Positions 28,893-38,300 of a stretch of 64,000 nt of DNA are shown one piece after another. A program made the translations under genes and the position numbers. Under the pieces are notes generated by a model. The model made no database searches and had not been told where the DNA came from. It saw only the letters and a list, made by a program, of their open reading frames with translations. The stretch spans positions 1 through 64,000 of the forward strand of contig JAAVHB010000048.1 of assembly GCA_014799955.1 (NCBI GenBank), in the 5' to 3' direction. This DNA is from Butyrivibrio sp. (GTDB taxonomy: Bacteria; Bacillota; Clostridia; Lachnospirales; Lachnospiraceae). Numbering within the stretch: position 1 is the stretch's first letter; each line of letters begins with the position of its first letter.

Positions 28893-29306
28893 TTATAAGG
28901 AGCATTTAACAGATAACAATGTTTTTATGTCGTCAAAATGTTCCTTGCATGTAACACGGTAATGAATCCACCCGCCATCACCGCATGGATACTTGTTGTC
29001 TATATATTCCTGTGTATATTTTTGAAGCTGATTATAAACGGCTGTATATTGCTTATCCGATAATCTCATCATAACGGTGAAAGCACCGTCTTCGGCAAAA
29101 ACATTACAGATAAGCTTGTTTTTCTTTTTATGAGCAACACCCCAACCGTAATTATTACCGTAAGGGAAAACAATCTTTTGCTCTGTGTTAAAGGCAGTTG
29201 TCAGCCATTCGTTAAGTAAAGAAAATCTTTACGAATTCTCACCGCAGAATTTTGTCATTTCTTCTATGGTAGGTGAGGCTTTTTTGTTGAGTATTCTTTC
29301 GTACAT
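28893..29306 (-). pseudogene. DUF3788-family gene interrupted by one in-frame stop
   Basis: Read on the minus strand from the ATG at 29306 (site GGAGGTATTT), the frame gives 137 residues with a single TAA at codon 26 (29229-29231). Before it reads MYERILNKKASPTIEEMTKF; after it the frame continues without shift as FSLLNEWLTTAFNTEQKI, PYGNNYGWGVAHKKK, VFAEDGAFTVMMRLSD and CGDGGWIHYRVTCKEHFDD, as in DUF3788 proteins. One base change would restore the gene. It may be a recent inactivation, a sequencing error, or a real stop. The function of the family is unknown. Confidence 0.8.
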
Positions 29307-29475
29307 AAATACCTCCTGAATTTATTTGATTATAGCACTTCGGAGCTTTGTTTGCTACCGAAATATAGGGAAAATCGGCGGAGTGAAAGGAAGGGGGATA
29401 GAGCTCTAATAATGTTTACGGTACGCCTAAGTTCCATAATATCTATGCTAATATGATAGAGGAGTGAGCTTTTCT

Positions 29476-30138
29476 TTAATTATACGCATTAAAGTATTTT
29501 TGATACGTTTCATTCACTGCTTCAGCAAATAGAGATCGAGAGTGTTTATTGGGATCATCATTACGGTTTTTCTTATTAATATATATTTTTTTCATTTCTT
29601 CCCATAAATTATTTTCTTTGAGCCAATCAATCTTTTCGGGAAGCAAATAAAAGCCATCAGGTTGATCGCACCAAGAAAAAGTATTATTCTTTTTGTTGAA
29701 ACGAATGTACTCTTGACATTCATTTCCTTCATCATCTTCATAATCATTTACAAACGCAAAATCAACGCTGTGCAAAATACGAGAATTTTTTCTGTCTTTG
29801 ACTTTAATGGTAAGTACTCGTGTTGAATTTTCGGCAAAATCATAACCGTATTTTGAGGCGATATCATCCAATGCATCTTTGAAAAGCAGTTTAATTTTTT
29901 TAGGAGAAAAATTATTGTCTTTATCGTTGGGGTAGATGTTGATGTCAAAATCATAACCGACATTCGACTTGGTGTCATAGGTGATCATATTTCGAGAATA
30001 GCTGCCGACAGGCTTGTGTTGAAAGGTATATTTGTTACGCAATATTCTATGAATTTGCCTTAGAATATCTTGTAAATTTGCGTAAGCACTTTGTACGTTT
30101 GATGAATGTTTAGATATGAACTGGAAATCGTGTTTCAT
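29476..30138 (-). CDS. Nucleotidyltransferase-fold protein
   Basis: About 220 residues from the ATG at 30138, which follows AGAGAGGAAAAATAAA; an upstream in-frame ATG at 30174 lacks a site. Near residue 45 is a GS-x10-D-x-D type nucleotidyltransferase motif: VGSYSRNMITYD then NVGYDFDINIYP, with a further acidic strand in HSVDFAFVND. This layout resembles CD-NTase or MNT-like polymerase-beta fold enzymes. The second half is lysine-rich with aromatic pairs (DWLKENNLWEEMKKIYINKK). The substrate is unknown. A 49-codon relative lies at the other side of the island (46991-47140). Confidence 0.72.
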   Translation of the reverse strand: MKHDFQFISKHSSNVQSAYANLQDILRQIHRILRNKYTFQHKPVGSYSRNMITYDTKSNVGYDFDINIYPNDKDNNFSPKKIKLLFKDALDDIASKYGYDFAENSTRVLTIKVKDRKNSRILHSVDFAFVNDYEDDEGNECQEYIRFNKKNNTFSWCDQPDGFYLLPEKIDWLKENNLWEEMKKIYINKKNRNDDPNKHSRSLFAEAVNETYQKYFNAYN

Positions 30139-30174
30139 TTTATTTTTCCTCTCTATAGTTATTTCCCAAGCCAT

Positions 30175-30651
30175 CCATTCAGTCTTTCAGAACTAAATCA
30201 TTAAATTATATCAGATAAAATCAATTTGTCAATGTTTATTTATGAAAAAACAAGTGATTGCAGAAAAAATACAGAAATTACTTAAAAATGGACAGAGTGA
30301 CAGGTTTAGAACTTGCGGAATTAATGTTCAAAAGAGATGAATTAGGATATTTTGCGATTATATAGGATTTTTTTGGTACTTTTTTGCGCGGAAAACAGTA
30401 CTCTTAGTCACTCTTGTATGCAGATGTTCTGAGTGCTCTGAAACTGTAGGCGATCAAGTACGTGGTTAGAAGGATTTTGGCGGAATAATACGGTTAACAC
30501 CTTTCGCTTTGAATGAATAAGCGGATTTTTATTTTTGCTGTTATTGTAAGGTTAAATAACGCTGATATATGGAAACGCCGGGAATAGGATAGTAAATTTG
30601 TAACAAAAGCCGATAAATGCTGAAATCGCAGTATTTCTCTGCCGAAAAATG
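30175..30651. other. A+T-rich intergenic region without an intact gene
   Basis: About 480 bases with no convincing gene. Two short overlapping frames near 30242-30365 look protein-like (one contains TGLELAELMFKRDEL) and may be remnants. Several TGA/TAA codons break all frames. Confidence 0.5.
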
Positions 30652-30680
30652 TTGAATTTTAGCGGAAAGTATGGTATAAT
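30652..30680 (+). promoter_or_regulatory. Promoter of the BREX-like operon
   Basis: TTGAAT (30652-30657), 17 bases, TATAAT (30675-30680). Start expected near 30687, just before the decayed regulator frame, which would therefore be in the leader of the operon. Confidence 0.7.
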
Positions 30681-30688
30681 ATCTATTA

Positions 30689-30914
30689 ATGATAAAATAC
30701 ATTGATTATAACTATTTGCGATATACAATGTAATTTTTGAGAGCTATAAAGAATATTCGAGCTTTTGATTGACTGTGATGTGAAAAAAGGTATCAGTATT
30801 ACTACCATAACTAAGATGGACAAAGACCGAGCTGTTGCGAGCGGCGATGTACTTGTGAAAATATTTACTGCTATTGAATGTACTATGGATGATATTGTAG
30901 AGATCATCAATTGA
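30689..30914 (+). pseudogene. Decayed small XRE-type (HTH_26-like) regulator
   Basis: An ATG at 30689, two bases after the expected transcript start, opens MIKYIDYNYLRYTM and stops at 30731. A second frame, shifted, continues from about 30753 as IFELLIDCDVKKGISITTI, TKMDKD, VLVKIFTAIECTMDDIVEII and stops at 30912-30914. Together they read like the two ends of a 65-75 residue one-domain XRE regulator with its centre damaged by a frameshift and stop. A short product from the TTG at 30765 is possible. The stop touches the start region of the next gene, so it was probably the first gene of the operon and its regulator. Confidence 0.6.
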
Positions 30915-30922
30915 GGCGTATT

Positions 30923-33046
30923 ATGATGGAGAAACAAACTGATAATAGAATGCGTTTTGAACAGTGGCTTTTCTCAAATGATGTGAAGAAGCCAATGCCA
31001 AGCTATATTTTGGCAGCGTTTGATGAAGTATCTGAGTTCGCTACGTCACGCAAACTTTCAAAAATGTCTGTATGGGATATTCACACAGTGTACGATTATA
31101 CTTTTATGCGGACTGCTCTTGAAAACAACCGTTTCTTTAAGATCCTTCACAAGAAAGCAGCGCAAATTTTTGAAAAAACATGGCGTTACTATGCCATGTT
31201 TTTAGATACATTAAGTAACACGGAAATTGACCTTCACGGCGAATATAAAGTCGCTGAATCGACCGCTCCTCCTGTTGTCATACGCAAGACTCTTATTGCA
31301 TCCGAAGAGCCCGAAAACGTAAAAGATTTTAGTTTAGAGGAGTTTTGTCGGTGGTTGGCCTATGAAGAGCAAATGTCTTCTGCATCTTGCCGTGGATACT
31401 CTTCTTCCGTTAGATCCATCAGTGAATACGCTGTTGAAAATGGCTGGCTTACAAAAACAATTTACAAGATAACGAACGAAGAAGAATTAAAGGAAACGGT
31501 TGCTGCTTTAAGGAATACTGCTGCTTACATTAAATACAATGAGCAACAACACAACCGTTTTAGTGCAGCTATTCACAAATATATGATATTCAGAACAGGT
31601 TTTGATACGCGTCCGAGAAAGCGTATCAAAAAAAATCTTGTAACTGTGGGCAATGAGAAATTCGAACATTTTGATAACATTGTTGCTCTTTTGAAAAAGA
31701 AATATAAACTTGGCTTCCGCTATAATTCTTCCATTGAGATGATTCGTTTCCGGCAATTTGCGGAAAATGAAGATGTGGTTTTGCCGGAGGATGATGAACT
31801 CCTGAAAATCGAAATACAAAATGCCGGCTTTATTGTTGATGATAAAGTATATGTTGTTGATGACGAAATCTGTCAAGAGTTTGTTGATATAATAAATGAT
31901 ATTGCAAACCAGGGGCATCGCGTCATTTTCTATGAGGCATTACAAGAGTATCAAGCAGAATGGCTTACAGAACACCATATTGTTTCTGATGATGTTCTGA
32001 AGGCGCTTCTTTCTCATAATAGCGATCAATTTTACATTGGAAAAAATTTTATGACTCTTGGAGAGAGATTGACAGAAATAGAGACTATCGTAGGAGAACT
32101 TAAGCGTATTTGGGGCGAAGGTTTACTCCTTGATTTTGCTTCGATGTCTGAACGATTGCCTATGATTCCGTTGGATAGAATCAAGCGCGCAATTTCCCGC
32201 AGTACAGAGTTTGTGTGGAATTCCGAGGAAACATATGCCCTCTTGGATCATGTTATTATTTCTGCTTCTGAAAAATCTGCCATTACGGAATTCGTGCAAA
32301 GCACTTGTGAACTTGTTGGATATGCATCTTTGAGCGATATTCCTCTGGGAGCGATTGCCGAAGTGAATTACGAGTTATCCAACACCGCTCTCTATAATGC
32401 AATCTATAACAAAATACTCCTCGGGAAATTCTATCTGAACGGTAAGATTCTTACATTGACAGAGTCTACCATAAGTGCCGTGTCCCTTGTAAAAGCATAT
32501 TGTTCAAACAAGAGAGAATGCTCCTTTGATGAGTTGGCAGACAGAGTTGTTGAGCTCACCGGTGGTATAAATCGCCAATATGCATTTGAAGCAGCTTATG
32601 ATACTTTGGTGCGTGTTGAAGCAAAACACTTTGTATCAGAGCGATATGTCAATTTTGAAATTGATACAATAGACGCATTGCTGGATAATCTTGTTATCGG
32701 TGATTTTATTGCTATAAGAGGTATTGCTACATTTGCTTTATTCCCCTTTTGTGGGCAAAGTTGGAATTATTATCTTTTGGAGAGCTTTTGTTATCGATTT
32801 AGCAAAAAGTATCGCCTTGAAGTAATGAACTTCAACGATAAAAATGCAGGTATCATTGTTAAGAAAACATGTAATTTGAAATATCAAGAGATGCTTGCCG
32901 TTGCTGCCGCCAAAGCAGATATATCGCTTACAACGGAAGACGTCGGCGCATACCTTTTCGCTACTGGTTATTTGGCGAAACGCAAATATGCTGGGTTAAG
33001 TAATGTTGTAGAGAGCGCAAAAGGGTTGAGAGAAGGGAAAATCTAA
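30923..33046 (+). CDS. Uncharacterised head protein of the BREX-like operon
   Basis: About 707 residues from ATG 30923 behind TGAGGCG (30926 is an equal choice). I do not recognise it. Residues 5-95 and about 137-180 resemble the SAM-like core-binding fold of tyrosine recombinases (FEQWLFSNDVKKPMPSY; FCRWLAYEEQMSSASCRGYS), but no recombinase R-H-R-Y catalytic domain follows. The second half looks like repeated winged-helix units (YNAIYNKILLGKFYLNGKIL; CSFDELADRVVELTGG). No methyltransferase, nuclease or P-loop motif is visible. A DNA-recognition or scaffolding role for the modification complex is inference. Its stop is two bases before brxP. Confidence 0.6.
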   Translation: MMEKQTDNRMRFEQWLFSNDVKKPMPSYILAAFDEVSEFATSRKLSKMSVWDIHTVYDYTFMRTALENNRFFKILHKKAAQIFEKTWRYYAMFLDTLSNTEIDLHGEYKVAESTAPPVVIRKTLIASEEPENVKDFSLEEFCRWLAYEEQMSSASCRGYSSSVRSISEYAVENGWLTKTIYKITNEEELKETVAALRNTAAYIKYNEQQHNRFSAAIHKYMIFRTGFDTRPRKRIKKNLVTVGNEKFEHFDNIVALLKKKYKLGFRYNSSIEMIRFRQFAENEDVVLPEDDELLKIEIQNAGFIVDDKVYVVDDEICQEFVDIINDIANQGHRVIFYEALQEYQAEWLTEHHIVSDDVLKALLSHNSDQFYIGKNFMTLGERLTEIETIVGELKRIWGEGLLLDFASMSERLPMIPLDRIKRAISRSTEFVWNSEETYALLDHVIISASEKSAITEFVQSTCELVGYASLSDIPLGAIAEVNYELSNTALYNAIYNKILLGKFYLNGKILTLTESTISAVSLVKAYCSNKRECSFDELADRVVELTGGINRQYAFEAAYDTLVRVEAKHFVSERYVNFEIDTIDALLDNLVIGDFIAIRGIATFALFPFCGQSWNYYLLESFCYRFSKKYRLEVMNFNDKNAGIIVKKTCNLKYQEMLAVAAAKADISLTTEDVGAYLFATGYLAKRKYAGLSNVVESAKGLREGKI

Positions 33047-33048
33047 AT

Positions 33049-35385
33049 ATGTACTCATATACATTCGACGAAACAACCGGTGGTTTGTTACTAAATTCCA
33101 CCCCGACTAACTTTTCAAAAGAACCGCGTCCTGTTTATGCTGCTGAAATGAATTTGCTGGGGTTTCATCAATTTTGGGATTACGAAGATCAAAATGAAAC
33201 ACCGTATATGTGGGCAGAAGCCAATACTTATTGGTACCGTGCAAAGCAAATCGCAAAAATCAAAGGTGGAGATTTGTACAACGCCCCGGAACTGATGCCC
33301 ATCAGAGGTGAGGATGGTTCGATTCTTTTTGGAAAAGACTATGGACATTGCTTGCAACCAATAGATCTCCCCGCTATGTGTGAAAAGAGCAAAGAACTGC
33401 TTACGATCATTGAAAACTCAACGGTAAAACTTATCGTAAAGGCTTATGAAAAATACAAAGCAAAGTTGGACATTTTCCATGTTGCTTTTTCAGGCGGTAA
33501 AGATAGTGCGGTTTTATTGGATTTGGTGAAGAAAGCCCTTCCTCAAGAAGGCTTTGTCGTAATATTTGGTGATACCGGTATGGAATTCCCCGATACTTAT
33601 GAAACTGTAGAGCATACGAGAAGGCAATGTGAAGCAGAAAGTATTCCGTTTTATGTTGCAAGATCACATTTAGACCCTGAAGAATCTTGGAAATTGTTCG
33701 GGCCCCCTGCAAGAGTATTGCGGTGGTGTTGTAGTGTTCACAAGAGTACCCCTCAAACCATTAAAATGCGTGAAATAACCGGCAAAAATGATTATGTCGG
33801 AATGGATTTCGTTGGTGTAAGAGCCCACGAAAGCGTAGCTCGTAGCAAATATGAGTTCGAAAATGTGGGTAAAAAACAAAAAGGTCAGCACAGTTACAAT
33901 CCTATATTGGAATGGACATCTGCCGAGATCTGGCTATATATTTATGCCAATGATGTGTATGTTAACAACGCATACAAAGAAGGCAACTCAAGAGCAGGTT
34001 GCTTGTTCTGTCCTATGTCCGGTGGAGTCAGCGACTATTTCAGAAGAAACAGCTATACTGCTGAAATTGATCGCTATATTGATTATATAAAAAGTTCTTA
34101 CAGCTCAAAAGATCCGAAGCAAGCCACCTCCTACTTGACGAATGGAGGATGGAATGCTCGTAATAATGGTCGAGATTTGGCACAAAATCCTTTTAGGTGC
34201 ATTGAAAATGTTACCAATAAAAACATCACTATTACAGTAATAGAGCCAACGACTGACTGGCAGGAATGGATAAAAACTATTGGCCCCGTTCTTAAAACAG
34301 ATATCGGATATAGTGTTAAGTTTGAAGACCAGTATATTGATTTCTTGCTTACAGAAACCGATAAGGGATATATTGTATCTATTCCCGAAAGTATCAGTAA
34401 GGAGAAACCGAAATTCTCAAAACTTTTCCGTCAAGTGTTTAGAAAAGCCGCCTATTGTGGAGCTTGTCGTGTATGCGAAACTAACTGCAGAAAAGGTTGT
34501 ATAAGTTTTGTAGACGGTAAAGTTAAAATCGAAAACTGTATTAATTGCCATCAATGTCATGATATAGACAGCGGGTGCCTTTTGTTTCATTCATTACGGC
34601 ATCCACAAGGAGGAGGAAAACCTATGAAGAGCTTAAACTCATTTGCTGACCATGCACCAAAGCGCGATTGGCTTGTTTCATTCTTTGACCTTAAGGAAGA
34701 TTTCTTTACCGAGCATTCTCTTGGTCCTATGATGTACGATATGTTCCGTCGCTTCTTGAGAGATGCCGGTTTGAACGACAAAAATCATTTCACTCATTTC
34801 GCAGAATTGATAAGCGAAATCGGATGGGAAACGGATACTGCTTTGGGACTTATGCTTGTTAATCTTGCAATGGAAAATCCTCAGATTGCTTGGTATATTA
34901 ATAACTTTGAACTGGGTTATTATTATGAGCGATCCAACGTGGAAGAAATGCTCACCGCTTTGGACGTGAAACCAAAAGATGCCAAATCGATTGTTAAGGC
35001 TTATAAGCGTATTACGGATACTCCCTTCGGAACAACGCTCAATTTCGGATATGTTACGGATGAAGAGGACCTTGTTCGTAGCAAATGTAATATGAGTGAT
35101 GCAAAGGTGATTTTGTATGCGCTATACAAATTTGCCGAAAAGTGCAATGACTATAAGGAATTTCATCTTTCGTACCTTTACGATGAAAGTGTTGAGAGAG
35201 ATGGCATTAGCCCTGTTCGTATTTTCGGGCTTACCGATGAAGAAGAGCTCAAGTCCCTTCTCCTCGGTCTCTCTGCACAGTATCCTGAATTCATTAATGC
35301 GACCTTTACCAATGATCTTCAGACCATTACATTGAGAGATAAGACATCTGTGGATGTTTTGGATTTGTTTAGGGAGGATATTTAA
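33049..35385 (+). CDS. brxP: BrxP-like PAPS reductase with ferredoxin and DUF4007 domains
   Basis: A 778-residue protein of three parts. Residues about 140-345 are a PAPS-reductase/DndC-like ATP pyrophosphatase with PP-loop SGGKDS (about 150-155), GDTGMEFPDT and RWCCSVHKSTP. Residues about 470-510 carry two cysteine clusters (CGACRVCETNCRKGC and CINCHQCHDIDSGC) like a ferredoxin-type 4Fe-4S domain. Residues 526-778 match DUF4007, which I recall as an accessory of phosphorothioation-type loci. DndC relatives activate DNA for sulfur insertion, so this is the likely modification enzyme. An in-frame start with a strong site lies at 34624, exactly before DUF4007. Confidence 0.85.
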   Translation: MYSYTFDETTGGLLLNSTPTNFSKEPRPVYAAEMNLLGFHQFWDYEDQNETPYMWAEANTYWYRAKQIAKIKGGDLYNAPELMPIRGEDGSILFGKDYGHCLQPIDLPAMCEKSKELLTIIENSTVKLIVKAYEKYKAKLDIFHVAFSGGKDSAVLLDLVKKALPQEGFVVIFGDTGMEFPDTYETVEHTRRQCEAESIPFYVARSHLDPEESWKLFGPPARVLRWCCSVHKSTPQTIKMREITGKNDYVGMDFVGVRAHESVARSKYEFENVGKKQKGQHSYNPILEWTSAEIWLYIYANDVYVNNAYKEGNSRAGCLFCPMSGGVSDYFRRNSYTAEIDRYIDYIKSSYSSKDPKQATSYLTNGGWNARNNGRDLAQNPFRCIENVTNKNITITVIEPTTDWQEWIKTIGPVLKTDIGYSVKFEDQYIDFLLTETDKGYIVSIPESISKEKPKFSKLFRQVFRKAAYCGACRVCETNCRKGCISFVDGKVKIENCINCHQCHDIDSGCLLFHSLRHPQGGGKPMKSLNSFADHAPKRDWLVSFFDLKEDFFTEHSLGPMMYDMFRRFLRDAGLNDKNHFTHFAELISEIGWETDTALGLMLVNLAMENPQIAWYINNFELGYYYERSNVEEMLTALDVKPKDAKSIVKAYKRITDTPFGTTLNFGYVTDEEDLVRSKCNMSDAKVILYALYKFAEKCNDYKEFHLSYLYDESVERDGISPVRIFGLTDEEELKSLLLGLSAQYPEFINATFTNDLQTITLRDKTSVDVLDLFREDI
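34607..34626 (+). promoter_or_regulatory. Internal ribosome-binding site and in-frame ATG within brxP
   Basis: AAGGAGGAGG (34607-34616), seven bases, ATG (34624-34626). This is a near-perfect Shine-Dalgarno site placed at the junction between the ferredoxin part and DUF4007, in frame with brxP. Translation from here would give a separate 253-residue DUF4007 protein. The site codes for the residues QGGGK in the long form. Confidence 0.7.
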
Positions 35386-35387
35386 CG

Positions 35388-38300
35388 ATGGCAATACAAA
35401 ACAAAAAATACTGTGAATACTTTGATGTCAATGAGACATATTTCCCCTGTATTGATGAATCGGCTATCAACGCCGGTGCCCCTTGGGATACTACATATCC
35501 TCACGAAACTTTTGTTCAACTTCTTAACAACGTTGAAAAAATGCTTGGTGGAGCTACAAAACGCTCCGTTTGGATTCATGGTGCATATGGTACAGGTAAG
35601 AGCCAATGTGCCTACGCACTGAAAAAGATTCTTGAACTTCCAGAGGAAGAGGTACGTACATATTGGAATAAATATGCTCCATTAAAAAAGAATCCGGTTC
35701 TGCTGGAAAAAATCATTGGTCACAAGAGCAGAGGCATTGTAACTTGCTATAGATATGCTTCCGGTAGCATTACTTCTCCCCAACAATTATTCCTTGCTAT
35801 TCAGGAAAGTATCAAGGCGGCTTTGATAGCAAACGGCGTTTCTTATAAGGGTGAAAGCACTTTGAAAGAAAGTGTTATCTCTTGGATGAATTCTTCTGCC
35901 CAGAAGAATTTTATCAATGAATTGCTTGAAAAGCCTGAATGGGTTTCCACATTCTCGCAGTCTAATGCAGACGAGATTATCAATACACTTCGCAAAGGCA
36001 ACGATGTTTCCGAATTGATGGATAACATTTTCAAAATGGCTGCAAAAGAAGGTATTACCGCACTTTCGTTGGATGCGGACTCTTTGAGAAACTGGATTCT
36101 TGATATTTTGAACAAGAACAGCATCAAACTTGTTTTTATTTGGGACGAATTCAGCGATTTCTTCCGTCAAAATAAAAATGCTTTAGGAGAATTCCAAAAA
36201 ATTGTTTCCATTTGCCAAGAGGTACCGTTCTACTTTATTATTGTAACGCATCCTATTTCGTCCATAAGCTCCAACGATGACTCTTGGAAAATCGTACAGC
36301 AGCGTTTCGATCAATCTGAAATTTCCTTGCCTGATAACATTGCTTTTGATTTAATTGGCGCCGCGTTTAATGTCAAAGAAATAGCTCGCAATGAGTGGAC
36401 CGTAATGACCGATGATTTTCATGAGAGGCTTCACGCGTCCAGAACTTCCATTATGAAAGCGGCCAATATTACGAATCCTGAAGTGATGCGTAATATCCTG
36501 CCGTTGCATCCTGTTGCTGCTCTCGTATTGAAAAATATTGCTTCTGCATTTCAGTCAAATCAGCGTAGTATGTTTGATTTTATCAAAACCCCCAAGGATC
36601 TTGACGTCAAAGCATTCCAATGGTTTATTGAAAATACTAGCCCCACAGATGACCATCCATTATTGACGGTTGATATGCTTTGGGACTTCTTCTACGAGAA
36701 AGGCAAGAATTATCTCACATCCGATATTAAACTGATCCTTGATACCTTCCCTCAGCAGACTATGCTAAGAGAGGAAGAAAAGGTGGTACTTAAAGCTGTT
36801 TTGATTATGCAAGCGATAGATCAACGCCTTGGTGGTCAGTTTGCTGCATTGAAGCCTACAGAGCAGAATTTAAGTTATGCTTTTGAAGGAGACGATATAT
36901 ACGGTGGATCTGTTTGTATAAATATTTCAAAAGGACTTGTTACAAAAGGGATTTTAATTCAAACACCTATTGCTGATGGAAAAAAGGTGTTCTCTGCCGC
37001 TGTTCTTGCCGGAGACGGTGCCAAGATAGACGGATACAGAAAAGAGATACGTGATAAAGGAACGACGTCCAAACTTGTGTCTGAGGCCACGGCTCTTCCT
37101 ACTGCCCTTGCACTTAGCAATCCTTTGAAATTGCGCTATGCTTTGGATATGGAAACGGGTGCATTGCCAGTTGTGACTCTTGCGGATTTTGTTAAAAAGA
37201 TGGATGCCCTCAAAGACAAAGATGTGAGTTGGCGCTTCTATGCGGTTCTTGCGTTGGCAAAAAACGATGATGAGGCAATCAGTTTCCGCAATCACATCAA
37301 AAAGACTATAGCCAATGATGTATACAAGAATATTATCGTTATCGATGCGCTGTCCACACCGCTGGGATTGCAGGCGTTTGAACAATATGTTGAATATTCT
37401 GCTATGGCAATGTACTACCAGGGTAATAACAATCAGCAGGCAAAGGATAATGCCAGAAAAGCAAAAGAAGTACTTGATAGAGAATGGAAAGACCGTATTC
37501 ACGACGGTCAATTCATCGTATATACATACGAGAATCAAGACGGTGAAAAAGCAACTGGCTCAAATGCCGTGCAAACTATTCTTCAGACCTTTGTTTTGAA
37601 TCGTTATCGCTATGTTTTTGATTTCAAAAAAGGCGTGTCCGAGTCTCAACTGAAGCTTACCCACGCTAAAAATGTATCGCGTTATGGTATGGGCGGCATA
37701 GAAATAAAAGGGCTTATTGCCGGATGCGAGAAAAACATACTGGGAGAGGTCTGGGGAAAATCAGAATATTGGCTTTACCCCGAGCTGCAAACAGTACCCA
37801 TTGTCGTTATCAAAAAGGCATTGGATAAAATGATTACTAACGCTTTTGATACAAGCGGAAAAATATCTATTGACGAGATTTATGATTTCTTGGAAGAAAT
37901 ATACGGCTTCTCGCCCTGTAACCTTTCTGCTTTCATAACCGGTTTCTTGCTCAAAGAATATAGTACCGACCCTTATCGTTCTATCGATTCCGAGGGACAT
38001 CCTGAAACCATGACCCCTGACAAGTTGTCGGAAATGATAGGTAACTATATTGGTAAACGTCCAAAAACCACATATATTGTGAAGATGACCACCAATGAAA
38101 AAGCGTTTTATGCGGTTACTGAAAGCGCTTGGGGAATTCTGCAAAACACCTGCTCTTCGCCCAGCCAGGCAAGTTCTTTGATCCTTGCAAAGATGCGAGA
38201 ATTTGGCTATCCGGTATGGTGCCTTGAGGATGTTGATACATCCGGGGTGTTTGATATCGTCAAGAAGTATTTATCTTTGGTTCAAAGCAAGGGTAACGAG

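Noticed and set aside
30923..33046. Reading the operon head protein as a tyrosine recombinase or integrase
   Set aside because: Only the SAM-like N-terminal fold is suggested; no R-H-x-x-R and Tyr catalytic domain follows, and no att-like direct repeats were seen.
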